A stretch of DNA of 64,000 nucleotides, taken from contig CAWJLE010000005.1 of assembly GCA_963843645.1 (NCBI GenBank), forward strand, positions 62,001 through 126,000. The letters are read 5' to 3'. Below the pieces are notes generated by a model that was not told the origin of the DNA, made no database searches, and was given only the letters and a program-made list of their open reading frames with translations. How positions within the stretch are numbered: the stretch's first letter is position 1; each line of letters starts with the position of its first letter. This DNA is from CAWJLE01 sp963843645. Lineage in GTDB: Bacteria; Chloroflexota; Anaerolineae; DAOTYC01. Positions 46,685 through 55,226 of this stretch are shown here, in pieces. A program made the position numbers and the translations under genes.

Positions 46685-46749
46685 CGAAAATCGTCCCAAT
46701 CCATCATTCGTATAGAATCTCACAGCCGCCGCATTCGAGGAGGAGTCAG

Positions 46750-47280
46750 GTGACCGAAAAGCCGCTTGAGGATCGCGCTGCGCAGTCAGCGCTGACAGGA
46801 CCCCACGAAACGTTCTGTCGACGTCGTCTATTGAAGGTGTTGGCGGGCACGGGTGGGGCGGTCGCCGCCTGGGGCCTGCTGCCTGGTCAGTGGACCCGGC
46901 CTGTCGTCGAGGCCGGCATGCTGCCCAAGAACTTCCAGGCCTCACCACAGGGACAGAGCACGCTAACAATCACCCAGGTCATGGCGCAGTTAAATGGGGC
47001 CGGGCAGTACGCCGCTGCCGTAATCTTTGTGGATCAGTTGTGCCAGATAGACGATTCAGCCAAGTTGTCGCTCTCGACGCAACCGTGCGGAACGATCTTC
47101 TCTGGACAGACACTGACCGCCCTGAAGATTTCAAATAGCTTGGTCCGGAACGGGGATGCTTGTACGGGGGGGATTCGGTTCACTTTCGCAACTGACCCGT
47201 CATGCATAGTCCGAACGCTGTCGGTCGAGATTGTGGTCACCGGCCGATCGGCTTCGGACATCTACACTTTTCCCATTTAG
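46750..47280 (+). CDS. Tat-signal protein, paralogue 1
   Basis: 176 residues from a GTG start preceded by AGGAGGAG. A twin-arginine motif CRRRLLKVLAG begins at residue 23, then a hydrophobic stretch and the shared WTRPVVEAGMLPKN element, which ends the export signal. The mature part has QLCQIDDSAKL, QPCGTIFSGQ, LVRNGDAC and ATGRS-like VTGRSAS. Four cysteines suggest disulphides outside the cell. No characterised family is recognised. A hairpin follows. It belongs to a four-copy family whose members share promoter, signal and mature domain. Confidence 0.82.
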   Translation: MTEKPLEDRAAQSALTGPHETFCRRRLLKVLAGTGGAVAAWGLLPGQWTRPVVEAGMLPKNFQASPQGQSTLTITQVMAQLNGAGQYAAAVIFVDQLCQIDDSAKLSLSTQPCGTIFSGQTLTALKISNSLVRNGDACTGGIRFTFATDPSCIVRTLSVEIVVTGRSASDIYTFPI

Positions 47281-47297
47281 TATAGTCGTCTCCTCGC

Positions 47298-47340
47298 CGA
47301 GAACGGCCTGGTCCCGCAGTTAAGGACCGGGCTGTTCTCG
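47298..47340 (+). terminator. Terminator of Tat protein 1
   Basis: Arms of 17 bases (47298-47314 and 47324-47340) pair with two G-T type mismatches round a 9-base loop. The conserved sequence TTTGGGTTGGGC follows here and after paralogue 2. Confidence 0.75.
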
Positions 47341-47460
47341 ACTCTCATTTGGGTTGGGCTGTCAGTCTGCATACTGGGCCCATGCCAGCGTCAGGCATTG
47401 CCTCAGGATCAAACAATACTCTCATGTATCTCGGAACGCAAGTTGTTGCGTCTAAAACTC

Positions 47461-47489
47461 TTGACAATGGTTAACAAATCTAGTATACT
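47461..47489 (+). promoter_or_regulatory. Promoter of the decayed Tat protein 2
   Basis: TTGACA (47461-47466) and TATACT (47484-47489), 17-base spacer. Confidence 0.8.
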
Positions 47490-47550
47490 TCGAATTACTA
47501 ATCCAGAATCTCTGCACAATTCGCAATCACCAGCATTCGAGGAGAGTGAG

Positions 47551-48060
47551 ATGGCCGACGAACCACTTGAAGTTCGTGTAGTGCAGTCGCCGCAGCAAAG
47601 GCCCTACGAAACGATGAACAGACGTCATCTTTTGAAGCTGCTGGCGGGAACGGGTGGAGCGGCTGCCTGGAGCTTGCTGCCCGGCAAGTGGACCCGGCCG
47701 GTGGTCGAGGCTGGCATGCTCCCCATGAATTACCGGACCTCACGGCCGGTATAAAGCAGGCGACGATCACCCAGTCATGACGCAGAGATACGAGGTGGTC
47801 TTTGTCGATCAGCTATGCCAGGTAGATGATTCGTCCGAGGTGTCGGGCTGGACTCTAACATGCGGAAGCCTCTTTTCCCGACAGGCGCTGACCGCCCTGA
47901 GGACTTCAAATGGCCTGTCGCGAATCGGGGATTCCCTCGTACGGGGGGATAGTGTTCCGATACGCCACTGACCGTTACGCGGAGTCCCAACGCGTCGGTC
48001 CGCCGGTCACGTCGGACTCCACCGGGCGGTCCACCACGGGTGGTTTTGCGGTGCCCATAT
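47551..48060 (+). pseudogene. Tat-signal protein, paralogue 2, decayed
   Basis: The first 67 codons keep NRRHLLKLLAG and WTRPVVEAGMLPMN, then a stop follows. Downstream the DNA still matches paralogue 1 in other frames (VDQLCQVDDSSEV, then a TATDR-like remnant) but with a one-base loss, an in-frame deletion of about 27 bases and another frame change. Several independent lesions make true decay more likely than sequencing error, though this window has many false indels. Confidence 0.75.
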
Positions 48061-48071
48061 CATCATCTCGA

Positions 48072-48120
48072 CGCCGACAACAGCCCGATCCCTCACCTGG
48101 AGGACCGGCTGTTGTCGGCG
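48072..48120 (+). terminator. Terminator of Tat unit 2
   Basis: Perfect 14-bp arms CGCCGACAACAGCC (48072-48085) and complement (48107-48120), then the conserved TTTGGGTTGGGC. Confidence 0.7.
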
Positions 48121-48239
48121 CTCGTTTGGGTTGGGCAGTCAGTCTGCCAACGGGTCCAGGCCGGCGTCATGCATTAGCCTGAGGATCAAAGAAGTACTCA
48201 TGCGTGCCTTTGGAAGACGAATTATTCCGCTAAAAACTC

Positions 48240-48268
48240 TTGACAAGTGTTGACGATTCAATTATACT
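48240..48268 (+). promoter_or_regulatory. Promoter of Tat protein 3
   Basis: TTGACA (48240-48245) and TATACT (48263-48268), 17-base spacer, 63 bases before the GTG start. Confidence 0.85.
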
Positions 48269-48331
48269 GAAATTGTCTGATGCAGAATTCCCACTGAATG
48301 TCATAGCCGCACACGTTCGAGGAGGAGACTG

Positions 48332-48889
48332 GTGATCGAAAAGCCGCTTGAGGGTCGCGCTGTCCAATCAGCGGAGGCAGAGTCCGACGAAACGATCAGT
48401 CGGCGTCGCCTACTGAAGGTATTGGCCGGTACCGGTGGGGCGGTGACGGCCTGGAGCCTGTTGCCCGGCAAGTGGACCCGGCCCGTGGTAGAGGCGAGTA
48501 TGCTGCCCAAGAACCTTCAGGCCTCACCCGCGAGGAGCACGTTGCGGCTCGACAACCTCAACGTTCAGCCGAATTTCGGCGCAAGCGCAAATGATAACTT
48601 GCGTTTCCGGGCGACATTCAACTACGCCGACGATCTCAGCCAGGTAAACGACTCAGCTACGTTGGCGGCTGCTATCGATCCCTGTGGGCAGATCTTCTTT
48701 GCGCAGTCGTTGTCCTCGCTGGCGACCAGTATCGGTCTGGTGCGCAATGGAACGGCTTCTGTGGGGCAGATTGCCTTCCCATTCAATGCGACTTTCGAAT
48801 GCATCAACGGCGGCGCCAGCCTGTGTGTCACGCTCAAGGCCACAGGGCGATCCGTTACGACGTGTGCAGGTATACCAAATCCGCAATGA
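48332..48889 (+). CDS. Tat-signal protein, paralogue 3
   Basis: 185 residues, GTG start after CGAGGAGGAG. Signal SRRRLLKVLAG from residue 23, then WTRPVVEASMLPKN. The mature part has FNYADDLSQVNDSATL, DPCGQIFFAQSLSSL, GLVRNGTASVG, and ECINGGASLCVTLKATGRS, which closely match paralogue 4 and more loosely paralogue 1. Predicted to be exported folded by Tat. It ends nine bases before a 52-bp palindrome. Confidence 0.83.
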   Translation: MIEKPLEGRAVQSAEAESDETISRRRLLKVLAGTGGAVTAWSLLPGKWTRPVVEASMLPKNLQASPARSTLRLDNLNVQPNFGASANDNLRFRATFNYADDLSQVNDSATLAAAIDPCGQIFFAQSLSSLATSIGLVRNGTASVGQIAFPFNATFECINGGASLCVTLKATGRSVTTCAGIPNPQ

Positions 48890-48897
48890 TCTCCCCG

Positions 48898-48949
48898 CTC
48901 GTTCGGGATGCGAGCTCCGCCGCGCGGCGGAGCTCGCATCCCGAACGAG
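48898..48949. terminator. Perfect 52-bp palindrome (terminator-like)
   Basis: The 52 bases equal their own complement with no mismatch and no loop base, from CTCGTTCGGG to its mirror CCCGAACGAG, centred on CGCG. It lies between paralogue 3 and the convergent GT39 gene and probably ends both transcripts. Unrelated to the 3641 family. Confidence 0.75.
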
Positions 48950-49001
48950 GGCGTTAGCCCCATCGATACGGTCTGCGATGCCGGTGCAAGGTTTCCATAG
49001 C

Positions 49002-51284
49002 TTAGCGCTCGTTGGCCGCACCCAGCAAGACCTCGTCATCCGCCAGGCGGTGCCCGTCCGGACCCAATGCCGGCAGACGCTGCATCGTCCGCAGTTGGTA
49101 CAATCCCACCCTGATCTGGTACGAGCCGGGCGCCAGGTCGCCCGGTACTATCAGCATGTGCTCATCTTCCACGGCCTCGTTGCGATCCCACAGCAAAGTC
49201 GGATAAGCGCCTCCTCGGGGCCGGCTATCGGCCTGCGCCAGGATGTGTCCGTCAGCGTCGGTCAGGTGTACGAAAACAGTGAAATCCTCCCCCAGGGTCG
49301 ACAACGCCTGCCAATACAACCGTACTGATACCCGCTGGTCTACCTGTTGCAGATCGTAGCCCCGCAGTGCGATCTGGTCGCCCAGCCGGTAGTCTGCCGG
49401 CCGCTGAGGCTGGAAGTCCGGCGGTTGGTTGGGCGGATTTTGACTTGCCCGAAAATAGCCGAGCCCGGCGTAGGGCGCGCATCTGCGTCGTCGTCGTACA
49501 TCGCAACGGCAAGTCGTCCCAGGCAAGGCGCTGGTGCGTCCGCGGAGATGGGCACCCAGTACGTTTCCCTGAAGGCGTCGCCGGGATGCCACAACGAGGT
49601 GGCGAAGTTGCCGCGGCCCGGGTAGAGGTGTACGTCGCCGTACTCGCGGCCGTCGGCTCCGATGACCTTGACCGCGACGGTGTAGTTTACCCGTGTCTGC
49701 GCCAGACACTGCCAGTACAGCGTTACCGCAATGGCCTGCCCGGCCCGTACGCGACCCTGACCGACGTCGTAGCCCACGATTCTGGCGAAGCTTCCCAGGT
49801 CGATCCCCGTGCTGGGGATAGCCTGCAACTCCGGCGCGGACAGAAGCCGGGGCGCTGCGTAGACCGGCTGAATGTAGCGAAACGGCGTGACGATAGCGAG
49901 GGCCAACATGCTCAGGCTGAGAGCGGTGACGAGCCTTCCGCGCAGGTGCGGCGGCGCCCACTGCGTCGTCCCTGCCACGATCAGGAGGCTGAACGCCGGC
50001 AGTGCGACCAGGATGTACCGGCCCTTGAGCAGGCTTCGCGCCAGCAACAGCTCGCGGTACAGGGGCAGCGCCACGGCGCAGAAAACCGTCAGGGCCAACA
50101 GGCCGATCCACAGCCTCTCCCGCCGGGACGTCGACCTCCGGAGCAGAATGGCGACGAGACCGACGCCGCCGACCGAGCAGAGCACTCCAAAGGCCCAGTA
50201 GACCCAGTGTGCAGCTTCGACGTTGCCCCAACCGTAGGACGCCCAGAAGGTCACGAATCCATAGCGAAAAGCCTCGGGGAGCGAGCCCCAAGGCAGCTGG
50301 TCCAGGTGGCCTAAAGCGTAACCCGTGGCGAGGACGTAGTCGCGCAATGGTGCGAAAAGCCGTCCAACCCAGGGCGTCGACGTAAACACCCAGACCCCGA
50401 TGGCCACCAGGCCACCCGCTCCAATCCACGCCAGCCAGGCCAGCAGGGAGTTTCCGGGGCTCGCCGTGCCGCACGAGGCTGCAACCACACGGTCACGCTC
50501 GGGCTCAGACCGCCGGCCGACCAGGGCAGCAATCAGTCCCACGCCGGCCACGGGCACCATGGCCAGCGTCGTGTGCTTGGAGGCGACGCCGAGGACCACC
50601 GCCAAGAGCAAGAAAACGATCCGCAGCGGACGAATGCCTTTCACGAGCAAATCGGCCGTCGAAAGCAATACCAGCGAGGACATCGCTACGGCCAGAACGT
50701 CGTTGTTGACGATGGCGCCTGTGAATAGAAACTGGGGCGCGAAAGCGGCGAAAGCCATGGCGCCCAGGGATACGTCCGGACGAGTCGGGAAGATCAGGAG
50801 TCCGCTCCGGTACGTCGCCCAAACGGCGATCGTGCCAAGCAACACAGAACACAAACGCACCAGGTGCACGGCGAGGACGGTTCCCCGGTAAGGGAAACTC
50901 TCAACCTTTGGGTCGTGGACTGCGACGTTGACGCCGCCCTCACCTGTCCCGGTGAAGGCGTGCGGGTTGACCACTGGCCGCAGGCGGTCGCCAACTCCAA
51001 TCCTGGAACGGACCATTGCGCACAACGCGTAGTAGAGAGGTGGCTGCGTGGTTTCATCCGGCATTCCCTCCTCTGTTACGAGCTGTTGGCCTGGCGCCGG
51101 CAGGTGGTGTGCGGAAACCAGGTATTCGACGTATCGATAATGGGCCCATTTCGTCGTACCCTTCCCACAGAGGAACCACGACGCTGTAGATCATGCCTAA
51201 GGCCAAATGGGCTGCCAGTATCCAGATCCACAAGTGGGACGTTGCGACGACGGCCTTCAGCCGGCCGAGCCCTCCTTTCATCAT
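49002..51284 (-). CDS. GT39-type membrane glycosyltransferase, second copy (two frameshifts)
   Basis: About 760 residues. The first outer loop EGYDEMGHYRYV holds the acidic pair typical of PMT/ArnT-like enzymes, followed by QPPLYYALCAM, then eight or more helices and a beta-rich C-terminus with IVGYDVGQG, TLYWQCLAQ and IALRGYDLQQVD modules resembling the enzyme at 21876. Frame changes near 51150 and 49435 split the gene; one-base corrections join the parts. It sits between Tat paralogues 3 and 4 on the opposite strand. A role in glycosylating exported proteins is an inference from this location. Confidence 0.8.
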
Positions 51285-51566
51285 CTGCGGGCCAGCGAGA
51301 CCGACGGTCTCCGGGAAGCGCCATTAGTGAGGGGCGCCGTCTGTCCGGCACGCCCGCGCCAAGACCGGCTCGCGGGTCGGTCTGGTGTTGCAGCCGGGGT
51401 CTCGACTCGGCGCTGCCCGAGCCTCTGACGGACGATATGCCATTGCGGCTCCGCTTTGACAGTTCTTGGACGAAGCACGTTATCTACCCTAATTATATCA
51501 CAGAAATCACTGATATTCAATGATTGTCTCTTATAGTCAGAAAAATGAGAATGACAAAAAAACTGC
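51285..51566. other. Divergent gap before Tat protein 4
   Basis: No gene is seen. The half next to the Tat promoter is AT-rich; the half next to the GT39 start is GC-rich. No confident GT39 promoter was found. Confidence 0.35.
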
Positions 51567-51595
51567 TTGACAATTGTCCTGCAGTCCATTATACT
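51567..51595 (+). promoter_or_regulatory. Promoter of Tat protein 4
   Basis: TTGACA (51567-51572) and TATACT (51590-51595), 17-base spacer; GAGGAGGAG follows at 51647-51656. Confidence 0.85.
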
Positions 51596-51659
51596 TGAGA
51601 TAGCCTTGATGTAGAATTTTTGCAGAACGTCATAACTGTCAACGCGCGAGGAGGAGAAG

Positions 51660-52226
51660 ATGACAGAAAAGCCTCACGATGATCGTGTTGATCAGCCTGG
51701 GCAGATGGAAACCCAGGAAACGATCAGTCGCCGTCATTTGCTGCGAGTGTTGGCTGGCTCGGGCGGGGCTGTGGCTGCCTGGAGCCTGCTGCCCGGCAAG
51801 TGGACCAGGCCCGTGGTCGAGGCGAGCATGCTTCCCAGGAATCTCCAGGCTTCGCCCACTCGGAGCACCTTGCGGATCAGCAGCCTCGCCGCCCAAGTAC
51901 AGTTGGAGGCAGGAGCCGCGACTCCTCGCCCGGCGGCCTACCGGGCCTCCTTCGACTATACTGATGACCTGAGCCGGGTAACCGACTCCGCGACGCTGGC
52001 TGCCAACATCGATCCCTGCGGGCAGATTTTTTTCGCACAGTCGCTGTCCTCGTTAGAAAGCAGCATCGGCTTGGTGCGAACCGGAAACGCTTCCTCCGGG
52101 CACATCACTTTCCCGTTCAACGCAAGCCTGGAGTGCATCAACGGTGGCGCCAGTCTGTGTGTCACGCTCGAGGCCACGGGGCGGACCGCCACGGCGTGCA
52201 CGACGATTCCGGTCCGACGGGCTTAA
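51660..52226 (+). CDS. Tat-signal protein, paralogue 4
   Basis: 188 residues, ATG start after GAGGAGGAG. SRRHLLRVLAG begins at residue 23, then WTRPVVEASMLPRN. The mature part, FDYTDDLSRVTDSATL, DPCGQIFFAQSLSSL and ECINGGASLCVTLEATGRT, is near-identical in pattern to paralogue 3. It differs mainly in the segment just after the signal. Separated from paralogue 3 by the GT39 gene. A 22-bp hairpin follows 34 bases after the stop. Confidence 0.83.
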   Translation: MTEKPHDDRVDQPGQMETQETISRRHLLRVLAGSGGAVAAWSLLPGKWTRPVVEASMLPRNLQASPTRSTLRISSLAAQVQLEAGAATPRPAAYRASFDYTDDLSRVTDSATLAANIDPCGQIFFAQSLSSLESSIGLVRTGNASSGHITFPFNASLECINGGASLCVTLEATGRTATACTTIPVRRA

Positions 52227-52260
52227 TTCCGGCCTTCCACGCGCTTCTTGCCACAATGAC

Positions 52261-52308
52261 GAAACAGAGGCATCCGAAGTCTTTGAAGACTTCGGATGCC
52301 TCTGTTTC
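52261..52308. terminator. Hairpin terminator containing the 3641-family core
   Basis: Perfect 22-bp arms (52261-52282 and 52287-52308) with loop TTGA. The inner part CCGAAGTCT/AGACTTCGG matches the dispersed palindrome family, so that family may serve as terminators. It separates paralogue 4 from convergent glnK. Confidence 0.8.
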
Positions 52309-52361
52309 TGGGTTTCCAGGGGTATCAGAGTGTAGGACAGAGACTGGCTGAAACGCGAGGA

Positions 52362-52759
52362 TCACACGCCGGACTGCCCATCCTGTGGGCTTCGTTCGTC
52401 GATGTCGTCGGGATACTGCAACGCCGTGCGTCCCCGCTCGCCGGTCCGAATGCGAATGACGTCTTCCACCGGGTAGACGAAAATGATCCCATCGCCGATG
52501 TTGCCCGTTCCCGGCGGCCTGTCGTATGGTCTCGATCGTCTTCTCCACGTTGTGGTCGCTCAGAACGATGTTCAACTGGATACGGGGCAGCATGTCGACC
52601 ATGTACGGTCCGGCGCGACCGGTCAGGGTGATGCCTCCCTGGCGGCCGTGGCCGCGAACCTCGTACACGTTCATGCCGACGACGCCGATCTGTCAGCAGC
52701 GCGTCCTTGACTGCATTCAGCTTGTCTTCACGGATGATGGCTTCGATCTTTTTGGTCAT
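52362..52759 (-). CDS. glnK: PII nitrogen regulatory protein (two frameshifts)
   Basis: About 132 residues. MTKKIEAIIREDKLNAVKDAL is the PII N-terminus; the T-loop region has YEVRGHGRQGGITL, and the C-terminus restores as GDGIIFVYPVEDVIRIRTGE. Frame changes near 52695 and 52510. PII proteins bind ATP, ADP and 2-oxoglutarate and block AmtB when nitrogen is plentiful. It is downstream of amt on the same strand, the usual arrangement. The T-loop lacks a clear uridylylation tyrosine: Gly-Arg-Gln-Gly follows the YEVRGHG segment, so tyrosine use is uncertain. Called glnK rather than glnB from context. Confidence 0.9.
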
Positions 52760-52794
52760 GAGTCTCATCTCCCAGTGCTGTCCCGCTCGCAGCC

Positions 52795-54021
52795 TCAGGC
52801 GTAAGCCCGCTCGGCATGCTCGCTGATGTCCAGTCCGACCTCTTCTTCCCGATCGCTGACCCGCAGGCCCAGCGGTAGCCTGCAGGAAAGCCTGACAGGG
52901 CGTAGGTCACGACGAAGGAGAAAGCTGCCGCGGCGACCACAGCGACTGCCTGGATCACAATTGGCCGGGGTTGCCATAGAACAGGCCATTGGCCCCGGCC
53001 GGATTGACGGCTGTGGTCGCGAACAGGCCCGTCGCCAAAGCGCCCCAGACGCCGCCCATGCCGTGGCAGGCCCACACGTCCAGGGACTCGTCCAGCCGCG
53101 AGCGCTGTCGAAGGCGAATGGCATAGTAGCTGATCGGCGCTGCTACCGCGCCGATAATCAGCGCGGCGCCGGGAGTCACGAATCCGGCGGCCGGCGTGAT
53201 GGCCACGCATCCGACGACCGCGCCGGTGATGATGCCCAGGATGCTGGGCCTGTTTTCGCGCCAGCTAAGGACCATCCACACCAGCGCGGCCGCCGCGGCC
53301 GCCGTGTTGGTCGTGACCAAGGCATTCACGGCCAGGCCGTCGGCCGCCAGCGCACTGCCGCCGTTGAAGCCGAACCAGCCAACCCACAGGAGCCCCGCGC
53401 CCAGCAGGCTGAACGGAATGTTGTGGGGTTCGAACGGAGGACTCACCGTATCCCTTGCGGGCGCCAATGATCGCGGAGAACGCCAGCGCGGCAAAACCGG
53501 CCGTGATGTGGACCACGGTCCCGCCTGCAAAGTCGAGTGCTCCCAGACGTCCGCAGGATCCCGCCAACGCCCCACACCCAATGCGCGACCGGATCGTAGA
53601 CCAGAGTCGCCCACAGCAGGGCGAAGATCAGAAACGTCTTGAATCGCACCCGCTCCACGAAGGAGCCGGTAATCAGCGCCGGAGTGATGATGGCGAACAT
53701 CATCTGGAAGGCCGAAAAGGCCAGGTGCGGAATGGTGGCGGCGTAATCTGGATTTGGCGCCGCTCCCACGCCCGTCAACCCGATGAAGTTCAAGCCGCCG
53801 AGAAGCCCACCGATGTCCTGTCCGAACGCCAGCGTGTAACCGAACAGGACCCACTGCACGCTGATCAACGCCATAAGGACGAAACTGAGGTTAAGAGTCG
53901 AGACTGCGTTCTTCTTGCGAACCATGCCGCCATAGAAGAACGCCAATGCGGGCGTCATCATTAACACCAACACCGACGAAATCAACATCCAGGCTGTGTC
54001 TCCAGAATTGACCGAGGACAT
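52795..54021 (-). CDS. amt: Ammonium transporter (at least four frameshifts)
   Basis: About 410 residues, Amt/Rh family. FYGGMVRKKNAVSTL, FAFSAFQMMFAIITPAL (as AFQMMFAIITPA), GGTVVHITAGFAAL and WACHGMGGVWGALATG include the twin-His pore and phenylalanine gate regions. Frame changes near 53555, 53445, 52965 and 52880. The start at 54021 follows AAGGGGTGG. It conducts ammonium across the membrane and precedes glnK by 36 bases. Confidence 0.9.
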
Positions 54022-54079
54022 ATGCCACCCCTTCCGTGGTGCGAATTGTTCCAACTCGCCCGCCAAAGTTATAAGTTTT

Positions 54080-54126
54080 AGTATACCTGATTGCTAATCG
54101 CACTGTCTAGTACCCGAATGGGTACT
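54080..54126 (-). promoter_or_regulatory. amt promoter with adjoining palindromic operator
   Basis: Minus-strand TAGACA (54104-54109), 18-base spacer, TATACT (54080-54085). The inverted repeat AGTACCC-GAAT-GGGTACT (54109-54126) touches the -35. It lies between amt and the divergent marR, so MarR binding is the natural guess. Confidence 0.55.
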
Positions 54127-54167
54127 CTTTGCAGCATGATTTGCACTCAATAGACCTCTGCAGACGC

Positions 54168-54196
54168 TTGACAGAAAGTGTGTTACGTCATATAAT
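54168..54196 (+). promoter_or_regulatory. marR promoter
   Basis: Perfect TTGACA (54168-54173) and TATAAT (54191-54196), 17 bases apart. Confidence 0.85.
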
Positions 54197-54264
54197 TAGT
54201 GTTGCTAAATGATATGCATGCTAAGAGTTAACGTTGAGGGTAAACCGATGGAGAGGTGAACCGA

Positions 54265-54802
54265 ATGTCCAATGGCTCGCACTTACTGGACTGGCTGCAA
54301 CAATCCAGTCAGCGCGCGGGAAATACCGATGAACTGGAACGAGACGTAGTCGAAGTGGCTCATCTGGTGATGACGCTGGGCTGGTTGGAGAGACGACATT
54401 TTGCCCAGGGTTTGGCTACTCGCGGTTTGACTATCCCCCAGTTTTTCACGATGGTGACAATCCATAGCTGTGAGAAGGGCTGTACGATGGGCATCCTGGC
54501 GGACGAGACGCACCAGTGTCTCTGCCACGATGACCGGGATCGTCGACCGCCTGCTAAAGATGAAGCTGGTCGACCGCACGCGCGACGAAAACGACCGACG
54601 GCTGGTCCGAGTTTCCTTGACCGAGGCCGGGCGGGAGATCCTCCGCAACGCACTGAATGAGCGACTGGAGCGACTCCGAGCCGTGATGCAGCACATCGAC
54701 CAGGATCGCCGCATCCACGCAGTACAGACCCTGAAACTGTACGTCGCGCTGACGGAGGAAGAACTCGCTGCCGAAGAGGCGCGCGCTCCCAGGTCCTGCT
54801 GA
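54265..54802 (+). CDS. MarR-family transcriptional regulator (one frameshift)
   Basis: About 178 residues. A winged helix-turn-helix is visible: LTIPQFFTMVTIHSCEKG, then SSATMTGIVDRLLKMKLVDRTRDENDRR in pieces (GIVDRLLKMKLVDR recognition helix, wing DENDRRLVRVSLTEAG). The frame shifts near 54515. MarR proteins repress neighbouring genes, often responding to small aromatic or stress ligands. Divergent from amt, with a palindrome in the shared region. Confidence 0.87.
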
Positions 54803-54902
54803 GGTAAGTCGGATTCTGCCTTTGTCCCCGTTCGCTCCCGCGATGCGCACAAGCTCATAAGACACGTGGTTTCACAACGGGCTCTAATTCTATCGCCGAC
54901 AT

Positions 54903-54931
54903 TTGTCAGGGACTGCGTCCCATGCTATAAT
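54903..54931 (+). promoter_or_regulatory. pheST promoter
   Basis: TTGTCA (54903-54908), 17-base spacer, TATAAT (54926-54931), upstream of the T-box leader. Confidence 0.75.
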
Positions 54932-54937
54932 AGCGCC

Positions 54938-55198
54938 CGTAAATGCGAAGACGGGGAAGAGTACGCGCGACGAGACTGCCAGGGAGGGGGAGCCGTGGAC
55001 TGGAAGCTCCGCTCGGTGGGTTCGCGTCGAAGTTCGCTCCCGAGCTGACGGCTGAACGGTTTCTGACCCAATAGGCCGCTCCGGCAGACCGCCGTTATCG
55101 GACGCAATGAGTGGGCCTTTGGGCCAAGCAGGGTGGTACCGCGGAGAACGTGACGGTTGAGTCTTCGCCCCTTCGGGGCGAGAGTCCAACCGTTTTTT
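54938..55198 (+). ncRNA. T-box riboswitch of pheST
   Basis: The T-box consensus AGGGTGGTACCGCGG is present at 55130-55144. A strong terminator follows (CGGTTG...CCAACCG with an inner CGCCCC/GGGGCG stem, 55154-55192) with a run of six T. A long structured stem I region precedes it. T-box leaders sense uncharged tRNA, here most likely tRNA-Phe, and allow readthrough by pairing the T-box with the terminator arm. A UUC triplet in the 55017-55035 region could be the specifier, but it was not placed with certainty. Confidence 0.92.
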
Positions 55199-55226
55199 GT
55201 TGGTTTGAAAGTGAAAGGAGTCTGGC

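Noticed and set aside
48898..48949. Palindrome as an insertion-sequence end or att site
   Set aside because: There is no transposase, target-site duplication or second end nearby; it fits a terminator between convergent genes.
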